NCBI GenBank assembly: GCA_037176885.1
Contig: JAWWNJ010000089.1
Location: forward strand, 558,001-622,000
Direction: 5' to 3'
DNA length: 64,000 nucleotides
From: Favolaschia claudopus
Taxonomy: Eukaryota; Basidiomycota; Agaricomycetes; Agaricales; Mycenaceae
Part shown: positions 32,497 through 41,730 of the stretch, in pieces
Layout: each line of letters starts with the position of its first letter
How positions within the stretch are numbered: position 1 is the first letter of the stretch
Translations under genes and position numbers: made by a program
Notes under the pieces: model-generated
Told to the model about the DNA's origin: nothing
The model's database searches: none
Seen by the model: the letters and a program-made list of their open reading frames with translations, nothing else

Positions 32497-34329
32497 TCAC
32501 GACGAATCAGAGTCCGACTCTTGATGGCGCGTGGAACGGCGCAGGTGCATCCCACCGGTGCTGGATCCCTCTTCGAATTCTGGGCGCTTTCCCTTGTCAG
32601 ATGCTTTGGCCACTTCGGCGGGACCAAACGAAGGTTTGTCCGGCGGAGCAGACGCAAAGATCACGGCAGTATCTTGCGACAAGGGAGCACTAGAAGAACC
32701 AACCTTTGAAAAATCGACCGACGACGACAGCTGAAAGTCGGGATTTGCCAATAGCCGAGGAAGAGTGCCCGGCGCCAGGGAGGAATCAACCCGACCAAAC
32801 GATGGTGCGGGGACGATGCGCGTGGACAACAAAGGGGCATACGTGCCACGAGTTCCAGGGAGCGCGTCGTCGGGCGGAGGAATCACCGAGGACGTTGGGT
32901 GGTCCGCAACGGTGTCGTTGATGGCGGCCTGTTCCAAGACGTTCTTGAAGTAGGCGTCCGCGATACGCCGCATGCGATCACCATCCGAGGAGTCCACGAA
33001 CATGCTGTCAAAAGCAGCGTCGACCATGGCGGAATCAGAGTTGCGGATGGCAACAGCGACGTCTTGCGCAGCCAAACGCTGAGCGCTGAGGGAGCGTGCG
33101 TGAAGGAGAGCGGTGTATTCCGCGTCGACTGTCGTCTGGTAGAGGCGTTGCAAGAAGGAAGCCATTGAATGAGGCGCGACGTTGTGGTAGGGACGAATGT
33201 GTTCGAAAAACTTCATCAAATCCGCTGGAGTCCAGTTAAACGAACACTTCTCCTTGCGCAAAGCACAGCGAATGCAAGAAGAAGAGCGCGTAGAACGGTC
33301 GATGCCGGGGCAGGTGATGAAGTTGAAGGCGCATTCCGTACAAGGGAGCGCCTCGGGATTGTACAACGGCGGGTTGAGTGCGTCCGTGACGTAATGATGC
33401 GGAATGCGCATCAGCGCGGGAGTCGGTGCGCCCGCCTCGGGAATGGAATACAAAGCGTCGGTGATCTCACCGCGGGAGGAGATCTCGATAACTCGCGGAT
33501 CCGCTGCAGCAGGAACGACGCGTGGAGGGGAAACCACCTCAACACGACGACGTTTCTGGGGCAGGGTCGACTCAACAACGGAAACTGACGCGCCTGGGTC
33601 AGCTTCGACATCGGAGTCGGCAACGAATTTAGCGCGAGCAGGGGCCTTGAGGACGTGAGGAAGACGAAAGTCCGGAGAAATGATGTCGGCGCCCTTGTCG
33701 ATATTATACTTTTGGCGGAAGGCGAGGACGGGGCGGCCAGCACGGTATGCGTCGAGGAGGAGTCCAGGAGACTCCATCTTTGAGTTAACGAGCCCTTCGT
33801 GAAGGCATTTGAGGAGGCGAGCTGTAGTCCAGAGAAAGAATTCAACCTCGTCGGGGATTTCTTCGCGTTCACGATAACTTTGCTGTAGAAATACAGCATA
33901 ATTAGCCAATTAGAATGGGAAAGGAACAAAAGGGAAACGTACCAAGATGGGAGCGAACTTCTTGGCTCTCTTCAGCTGAATCTCGAGAGCGGGCTCCGGG
34001 TCCAAGTACTCAAGTTCGAGGAAAGCTCGGGAGCGTTTGTTGTCGAAAGGTGCCCAGAACGGAGCGCGAGGATCGGAAGCGGCCAACGAAGCAGGCATCC
34101 CGGCCAAGCGCAGACCGGCAGGCGACAAGAGCGGATTCATACGCGTGTCGGCTGGAGGAGGCGCTGGCGCTGGAACGGAGACTGGTGCAGGAGGCGGAGC
34201 CTGCGGCGCTGGCGCTGGAACGGAGACTGGTGCAGGAGGCGGAGCCTGCGGCGCTGGAGACGAATACGGCGGTGGTGGTCCGGGGCGATTACGAACGGTC
34301 TTCTTGGGAGACGACGGCGGCATCTCCAC
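32497..34329 (-). CDS. Antisense retroelement gene 1: protein with Zn2Cys6-like cysteine spacing
   Basis: Two exons on the minus strand, 34329-33943 and 33882-32497, with a 60-bp GTACGT...TACAG intron in phase 0; 590 residues. The N-terminus is a Pro/Ala-rich region containing a tandem 18-residue duplication (about 24-60, PAPAPQAPPPAPVSV type). A basic QKRRRVEV stretch (about 238-245) looks like a nuclear localisation signal. Residues 310-342 form C-x2-C-x6-C-x11-C-x2-C-x6-C, the spacing of fungal Zn(II)2Cys6 clusters, with the basic stretch ALRKEK between the last two cysteines instead of the first pair. The C-terminus is Ser/Pro-rich and ends in alternating Ser and Asp. A nuclear DNA-binding role is inferred from spacing only. 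It is the most GC-rich part of the element and nearly free of CCGCGG (one site). An upstream ATG at 34448 lies in another frame. Confidence 0.65.
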
Positions 34330-35160
34330 CGACGACGAGCGCCAGGGAGAGCAAAAAGGCAGCGGTTGGAGTTGTCGATGAGTTGAACGACGTGGGCGTC
34401 GGACAACGGGAGCTCAAGAAACCAAAAAGCAGAATAGGACGACCACACACTGCGAGAGCACTATATGTGGGTGGTGGTAGTAAGAGGGAAAGAGAAAGTG
34501 GGCGCCAAGGAGCACCCCGCAGGTATATATGACGAAGCGGACTTAGGAAAATTTCCTGGAAGTCCTGGACGCCGCGGCCACGAATATATTGAGATCTTAT
34601 CGGAGTCTCGATAAGGGAACCTAGAAGCCCGCTATTTTTAGCAAGGTTTAGAAGAGGTTCTCCGCAGTGAACCTTGAAAAACTTTGTTTTTGATAGAAGA
34701 AATCAATTATATTGCGTCGGTAAAAACCGATTAAATAGAGGCCCAGACCTAGGGTTGAGGGTTTTGAGGGTCAGCGAGTGGTCCAAGCGAGTAATCGCGA
34801 GCGTAGGGTTAGGGTTAGCCAAAGAAAAATTGGGACTCTACCGAGAAATGAGCGGAGGAGTGCAGACAGAGTGTACACCCCTGTCCTGATAAAAGTCAGA
34901 CAGAAAGTGTCAATTACGTAATGATCGACGTCCGCGGAGGCAATTGTCTAAAAATAGATTTTGCTGAGCGCAAGTTGAGACCAACGGACTTGGTTGAATT
35001 CTGCTTGCGGATTCAAAACCAGTAGACGGTGAAAAAGTGTGCATGTGTGTAGGCGCTATAAAATTAGAACGTCTAGCTGGACGCAGTCAGTCCGCGGACC
35101 ACTCAATATCTAGTACACTGAGGGCTACAAATGGTAGACCGAGGACGGTCTAGATTTAGT
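34330..35160. other. Region between antisense gene 1 start and the polypurine tract
   Basis: No gene is seen on the plus strand. It should include the promoter of antisense gene 1; TATA-like stretches occur at about 34459 and 34524. It also holds a doubled TTAGGG (34804-34818) and three CCGCGG sites. Confidence 0.4.
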
Positions 35161-35170
35161 GAAGGGGAGA
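35161..35170 (+). other. Polypurine tract
   Basis: GAAGGGGAGA abuts the 3' LTR, the normal plus-strand primer of LTR retroelements. Confidence 0.75.
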
Positions 35171-37007
35171 TGATACGCGTGGTCAATTTTGCGCGTATTT
35201 ATCTAGCTTTTGTAGTGACTTGTGGCACAAATACCCATATTAGCTGCATGGCACTAAGGGCTTTACTCGACTATCAATAGGAAGTCAGTACTCCTGTTCA
35301 TGGTGACTTGAAGGAGGATCAGAGCGAGCTCCGAGCTGCTGGTCGTAACGTTACTGGAGATAATCATAGAGGCCCGCGGCACACGGAGTAACCCAAGGTT
35401 TTGGGTGTTGCAAGAGTAACAGATGAAGACTGAGTTGAAGTGCAGTCTGGACTTGTAGTAAAGCAAGACGGAACGTCGGAGGAAGGCCCGCGGAGTATCC
35501 AAACGAAAGGTCTATGAGATACATAGACGCCGCGGACCTGCCGAAGACTTACAGACAAGTTGTCGCACCAATGTACCTTGAACATAAGGGTGCCGGACGT
35601 TGGATCAACGGCAGGGTGATGCCTCAGATCTGGAACAGTGATTACGGACATCCATCATGTCACGGAGAATACTCCGCGGACTCGGCATGCACATCACGGA
35701 AGCACTTTCCTGTATGCCGCTGATGAGATAGTTTGACGCTGAAGCATAGGAATGTCTTAGACGGTGATCTGATGGTCTGGAAACAGAACTAGAGATCTAG
35801 AAAGGTCTAGACGGAGTGGAGCAACCATATGATTCAGAGGATCTACATGGATGCCGGGGAGACACGTCGGAGCGGAACAGTGATACACATCCGCGGATGA
35901 CCAAGATAGTGATTCAACCGTGAGATGGTCAGAATAGATGACTTTTCATGGACGGATAGTGACGATTCAGAGCGGCAGACGGCTGCTAGACCTACGTATA
36001 CCCAATCCCAACTCAATTGTTTCTGTATCTTGACTCAGATTTGTTTACATCATGTATTTTCTTGGCATTAGTATAAAAGACCATGTATTTCTCGTCGTTT
36101 GTCTAGTTCATCGCGCGCAGGTCATTGACGGCGTTGGTGTACTCAGGCAGGGACGTAGAGGCATTTAAATTGGAGTTATCTGCTTGCTAGTTTTTGTCTT
36201 CATTAGGAACGATTTGTTGAAGTTCAGACAAGTGTGAATTAAGACTTAAGTTTCTAGAAGCGTTCACCCGCGGAAACTTTGGACTGTGGAGTTTTGTCGT
36301 GGCATAGCCAACCCAGTAACTTTCCAAGGACTTGGCCCGTTTGAGCATTGCTCGCCCCCATTTACCAGTGTTGCGTTTGACTGGTCCACTTAACCCGCGG
36401 ACTACTCAGAATCAGTTGAAGTGAAAGTGTGCTTAAGAGTGAACTAGTATCTCCCCAAGTTGAAGAGAGTAGACGATCTATCCGCGGACGCATCGTGTTC
36501 AGACTTGCCTGCACGTAACCTGACGGGATACGATTAGTACCTTGGAGCTTGTGCTATATAAAGGAGTGTCAAACGTACCTGAGAGCTTGGAAGTTCAGGT
36601 CTACAGTCGCAGTGGCACTGTAAGAAGTGTGTGTACGAGGCATTTCTAGCAATTGGCTGGTGTCTAATATATTCAATTCGCCCTGACTGTCGGAGTTCCT
36701 CCCAGTCTTGTATCCTAAAAACCGATATACCTTGTTCATTGGAAAGTCCGCGGACGGATTTCCTCTAAACTATAGTCAGTAAAGAACTTGTTTTGCGTCA
36801 GTTCAGACCAGTAGACGAAGTTGAACTACATCTGGATTTCGGATTGGACCCCACGAACTCAATAGGAAGCACTTGGTGTATCTTGTTGAGACATATATAA
36901 GTGTTGGAGTGTTGTGTGTGTTGGTTGAGTTGTTTGTGTGTTTTGTAGTGGATTAGTCCATTGCGCACTTTGCATCTCATATCGATATATTCAAGTGCAG
37001 CGTTTCA
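35171..37007 (+). repeat. 3' LTR (1,837 bp)
   Basis: Same length, ends and internal landmarks as the 5' LTR. No difference was seen on reading, and all four internal short frames are unchanged. Followed by CCGC, the right target duplication. Confidence 0.95.
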
Positions 37008-37011
37008 CCGC

Positions 37012-38286
37012 CTGGTTATTAATCAAATTTGTGTGTGGTTCAAAGGCGCCGAAGTCGTTGTATATGAGAGTAGCATGCTCGAAATAGCCAACAGCCTTCT
37101 CTGGTTGAGGGCATGTCAATGGCTGCACGCCATTGCACTGCACAAATCAACATATCGTGCAATTCTCTCTTCTGATCTCATCAAAAAGCTTTTTGTCCTT
37201 TTGAGGTGTCAAGTTTGTCGTAGTTCAGCCCTCCGAGTGCTTCACCAGATTTGCGTCTGGTCTGAAGGCGCGGAAGCTGTCGTATCAGCAAGTCACACAC
37301 TGCACACACATGAAATCGAGCATCTTCTCATCTCAATGGACACCTGTGCTGCAGCATGTCATTGGCTGCATGCCATTGCCCAGCATGAAGCAACATACCA
37401 TGCAATTCTCTCCATTGAACTCATCAGACCACTTTTTTGGCTGCTGAGGTACGATACCTAACTAGACTGCTGATAGTACCCAAATTCATTTGTTTCAGAT
37501 ATACAACACCTGCCATTTCTCGATGTGCAGCACTCCAAGTTCTTCACCAGATCTGCCTCTGGTCTGAAGGTGCAGAAGCTGTCGTATCCGAGAGTTACAT
37601 GCTGGACCCATATGAAATTGAGAGGCTTCTCAACTCAAAAGACACCTCTGCCGCAGCATGTCATTGGCTACATGCCATCGCCCAGCATGAATCAACATAT
37701 CATGCAATTCTCTCCACTGAACTCATCAAACCACTTCTCGGGCTTTGGAGTTGCGAGTGTGACATTCAGTGCCGGTGTGTTATCATTGAACTAACCATGA
37801 CTCTGCGGACACTGATCACTGTGAATCTATACTAACAGGCTGGGGCAAGACAGATTTGAAGGATTGGATAATGAAATGTCTGTGTCTACTCTGGTCCTCA
37901 GAAAGGTTGCAAGATGGCCGGATGGTGCAGAAGCTATAACACAGGTCATAGTTCCTTGTCTGCATTCTGACACTCACCTTCAACGAGACTCCACATACAC
38001 ACTCATTGCCCATCTCGCTAGATGTTCCCCTTCAACGAATGACATCTTCGATACAACAATTTCTCTGTACCTCATTCGCTCTTTCCTCTCAATAGCATTT
38101 GGGGAGGGTGATATAGAGAAGGCAGCATTTGTGTTAAGGTCACTTTGCCTGATGCCAAACTGCTGGGAGATTGTTGGGTTTTCAGGGCTGCTGGGCTGCC
38201 TCCCAGAGCTAGTAGAGCTGGTCATTCAGGATGAAGCTGTAAACGCCTGCATTGTCTTGATGATCCAACTCGGCCGACGGAAATGA
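37012..38286 (+). pseudogene. ARM-like repeat protein, paralogue B, 3' part
   Basis: Continues the exon cut at 18961: 37012-37448, then 37499-37750 (or 37756) and 37839-38286 with a TGA stop. With the 5' part the whole gene would encode about 1,012 residues in 11 exons. The first segment carries two repeat units fused without an intron: at 37207-37230 what should be a phase-2 intron has shrunk to about 23 nt, is open, and is read through (CQVCRSS). In the next exon the expected donor GAG|GTGCG has become GAGTTGCG; a GTGTGA six bases on keeps the frame and is probably used. The last exon matches paralogue A (RSLCLMPNCW). Without the element's removal this piece has no promoter of its own. Confidence 0.7.
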
Positions 38287-38381
38287 CCAGCAGCCTGAAT
38301 CTATGTTCATTCAAGTAGTTACAACTTACTTTACAAACCTGCTCATTGAACTCAATTCTACACTCAGAATTCCCCACAATA

Positions 38382-40478
38382 TTATTTCCTTAGCCTACTA
38401 CCAAGTTGTATTAAGATGATACATGCATTCGTGTCCGCATCAAGCTTAACAAGAGTAACAAGATGCAGATAAGAGGACATGATGCCTGCAGCCAGAGCAA
38501 TCTCAACACCTCCAGGTGCCAAACAAATGCGACTCAGAGCAAATGCCGCATACCTTGCCAAAGGGGCAGAAAATATAAGTAGATCTCCAATAAGCCATCT
38601 ACAGTGTGCAATGTTGAATATAGGGTGCTTTGTGTAGACCTGTCTTGTGACACAAGTGATGATTTTTGAGGGGTGGTCTTCCAGCCAGGACCATAAATAT
38701 TTGCGTCCAGAATATACGAGGAAACTGATGATGTTCAAACCGTTCTCCCCGATCAAGGTCTCGGCTCCCTCACGCCATTGTGCAAGTTCTATGAGAACCA
38801 TGAGGGGTAAGCTTGAGTTGATGTCAGAGTTTCGGCTTGACCTGTAGAGGTAGAGATGTGAGCCTCAGATTCACATATACATTCATAGGACTCACCTCAT
38901 CATCTGAAGAAGAGAACCTGTCAATTTACGATCTAGAATAGCCAAACATCCTTTCTTGTGCCTTGCTATGGCGGCAAGCAAGTAGCATGCTCCCGACCTT
39001 ACAGTGACACTCGATGAGTGTAGAAATTCCGCTGCAACATCCAAGGTGTTGCTACGGAAAGCAATGTCTTCTGCACCCTCTGGGAAGGCACAGATATTCT
39101 GGAGTACCCGCAAAATGGCGCATTGAGGAATGGTAGTCGCAAATCTCCACCCCGAAATCTGAGTCAGACCCTGGGGCTACAGAAATGATTGAGTGGTAAG
39201 AAGTACACTGCTATATATGTGACATACGTTCAACACGAGCCGGGTGAGGAAGCAGTGAAGCTCTTGGTCAAGCATGATTTTTGTTGCTGCTTTAGTAGTT
39301 GCAAGTTTTGCCAACACTTGCAATAGAAGAATCTGAATCATGAAGTTCGCGCACCCTTGGCCATCGAGCAGAGTACATATGTGCGCTCGGTCGAGTGCAA
39401 ATGCCCCCATTATCAAGCCGTGAGTATGGTCGCTCAGTTGCAGTCGTTCGATTGTGTCAAGAATTTTCCAGGTCAATTCGATATTAGAAGTTCTACGTGG
39501 AAAAGATATGTGACCGAGAATTATCTTTGCCTGATCTTACGCACCCTATGTATCCGGCAATGATATTCCAACCATGAACATATACAGTGTCAGAGGAATG
39601 TTCGCCCTCTAAAATGTAGTCCGACCCCGGATCCCAGTCTAGTATTTCAAAAGGAATATTATCTCTTGAGATGCGTTCGAGAATGCCGTCTAGCATGCCA
39701 TGCCATGGGAAAGAGGAGCCGCTATCGAAACTGGCGACAAGCAATAAAAGATGTTCTGTGAATGAGAGAAAATCCCGGCCGTTGAGAAATGGGATCCCCT
39801 GACAAAGATTATCGCTGACGAAAGGATGGAGCCCTGGGTCCAAGTATTTGTAGCTGGGGCACAAAGCAGTCAGAATAAGATCTTTCTCGATTGAACAGAA
39901 TCTCACTTAACATATCTTATAAGCTTGGGCGCAATGTGGGGATTGTGTGAGTGAACATTAAGCCAGTTGCGCATCTGCTCAGAGGGAATCTCATGCAAAA
40001 GCAGGCGTGCTGCTTCACGCAGTCTTTGGCGCGGAGATTCGAGACATTCGACTAGGTTTGGCAAACGGATGCAAAACACGGTGACCATTCGAAGACACTC
40101 TTCCGGTTGAAGAGACTGAAGCCGCTGAGAAAGGTGTAGAATGATCATCTCTTTCGTTGCTACGGCCAAGTATTGATAACTAAGCAAAAGTATTTAGTTT
40201 TGCGATGTCATGAACCGCAAATCTTGCAATGCATACCCGAGATAAGCTTCCACTAACTGTATCACTTCGTCCGAAAGTGGTACATTTTCGTTGGCGGCGA
40301 TGAATTTCTGAACCTGCCTATGGTATAGGAAGCGAATCATGGGCTTGCTGAGCGTATGGAGAGGGAGATTCGGTCCGACAGACATGCTGTCGGACCAGTA
40401 GCTCAGTAAGCTCTCCGTGGAGCGCTGGAAACTTCGACGCCAGTGTCCGTGCGTAGGCGGCGGGTTTGGATCTGTCAT
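38382..40478 (-). CDS. ARM-like repeat protein, paralogue C (6 exons, intact)
   Basis: Exons by eye: 40478-40237, 40179-39907, 39853-39545, 39492-39228, 39176-38896 and 38841-38382; the sum is 1,830 nt, 609 residues. The N-terminal block (SLLSYWSDSMSVGPNLPLHT) is nearly the same as in A and B, while the rest is more diverged. It has only one copy of the 83-residue unit (ILRVLQNICAFPEGAEDIAF...ACYLLAAIARHKKG, exon 5). The last exon contains FALSRICLAPGGVEIA where A and B have CLMPNCW. The acceptor of exon 5 could be 18 nt further on without change of frame. It converges on paralogue B, with 95 bp between the stops. Start is the first ATG of the conserved frame. Function unknown. Confidence 0.75.
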
Positions 40479-41730
40479 TGATGCTTGAGATGTTGCTGCT
40501 GGCTCGCTACTGAGTGGGAAGAGGGCAAGAGTTTATCGCAGCATGCATCGATCGTTTCGTTTCTATATAACTTGCGATCAACTTTACAGCTTTGCGATGA
40601 GAGTCATGAGACAAGGGCACGGACCATATGTCAATGTCATCATGCAATAACTAGCAATAACTTGTCCGTAAATCCGAGAATTTGAGCGCATAACAGTAGC
40701 GGTGAGCGTTCATACAGCGCACCACAATCTCCGTTTCGCCATCTTCGCGTCATAGCATCGCCAACGCCAGCAAAAAATCCAATCACCACTGAGTTTCTTC
40801 GCACGCCTTCGCGTGAGGGCTATTAGGATAGGGATGATATTGATGGTGCACTGCTACTTACTCGGGTTTTCCGTCGAGCTCCCCCATCCCCCCTGCAGCC
40901 ACATCACAATGCCACTGGATCCCTCACACCCGACGTCACGTCCTCGGCCCGCTACATCCTCACCCTCAATTGCATCTCCTTTCGCATCTCAGTCCGGATG
41001 CTGAATTTCACCCTAAGCGCACGAGGGGAGCTGGATATCCCATCTCAGCGCGGTTGGGCCTCGAGACCGTCTAACGTCGAAGGTGACGATGAGCGCGCAC
41101 GCTCCTCCCACCACCACTCAGCCTCTTCTCATACTACAGCTTGAGGTACTCGAGCTCCCTGACCCTCCGCATCCTCTCATCCCAAAGCCCCTAGCCGCGC
41201 ATGACAAGCGTTCGTCAATTAGCTGATGGTCTGAAGCTTCAGGAGGTGAGGGCAATAGGTCGTCGGCCCACGAGTCCGGCGGTAGTGTGGGGAAGCAGAT
41301 ACGATGACGAGGAAGCAGGGGAAGAGGTGTAAGAAGGGTGAGAGCGGAGGGTTAGACGAAGGTGGAGACAGAGGAAGGATGTCTCCCGCCCCCGCCAGCA
41401 GTTGTAGCTCGACGTGGTGGTGTCTCACATACAAACGATCGCCAACGACCGTCTTTCTGCCCGACTCTTACGCGACTCTGTAGCGAGCTCCCCATTCCCC
41501 CCGCAGCCAAATCAAGATTCAGCCGAGTCCCGTCGTAGCCCTACCGCCGACGCGAGGCGCACCCCGCTTTGCCGACCCCCTACATCCTCTCACGGTCACC
41601 ACGCCACTGCCTCTGCCTCTCGATCCCCATGCCTCGCTCGCCCTCTACTTCCACTCAGTCTCCCCCTCAAGCTCCTCCATTCACAGTCCCGTCGTGCCCC
41701 ACACCCAACTCCGCATCCAGTAACCATAGA
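40479..41730. other. Upstream region of paralogue C and GC-rich spacer
   Basis: No gene seen. The 41040-41700 part is CT/CG-rich low-complexity DNA in the style of 1800-2450 and 14400-15300. Open frames there are Pro/Ser/Arg-rich and overlap on both strands. Confidence 0.4.

Larger units (their letters stand above)
19165..36753. repeat. Dispersed CCGCGG palindrome, 54 copies within the retrotransposon
   Basis: Hand scan: nine per LTR (19165, 19279, 19321, 19465, 19682, 20059, 20186, 20273, 20539, and the same plus 16209), five in gag, five in pro, ten in pol, and sixteen between 28604 and 35092. The consensus is TCCGCGGA: the full 8-mer occurs at 14 of 45 non-redundant sites, and A follows in 30 of 45. 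The sites fall in all three codon phases of gag (21191, 21728 and 22619 start the affected codons) and in coding, intronic and intergenic DNA. Outside the element I found only 3879, 12096 and 62915. Antisense gene 1 has just one site (33470). Confidence 0.85.
18962..37007 (+). mobile_element. 18-kb Ty3/gypsy LTR retrotransposon with an antisense three-gene cassette
   Basis: The element is bounded by 1,837-bp direct LTRs (TG...CA) that I could not distinguish, and by a CCGC duplication. Order on the plus strand: 5' LTR, primer-binding site, gag, pro, pol (RT, RNase H, integrase, the Ty3/gypsy order), then three genes on the minus strand, a polypurine tract and the 3' LTR. All coding frames are open, so it is likely competent or very recently active. 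It is about three times the size of a standard gypsy element because of 1.8-kb LTRs and a 7-kb region between pol and the 3' LTR. CCGCGG is extremely frequent throughout. No envelope-like gene and no chromodomain were recognised. It is inserted in the same orientation as the host ARM gene. Confidence 0.95.

Noticed and set aside
18962..37007. Envelope-like gene in the cassette, as in errantivirus-type elements
   Set aside because: None of the antisense products shows a signal peptide plus a C-terminal membrane segment; they are cysteine-array or zinc-knuckle proteins.
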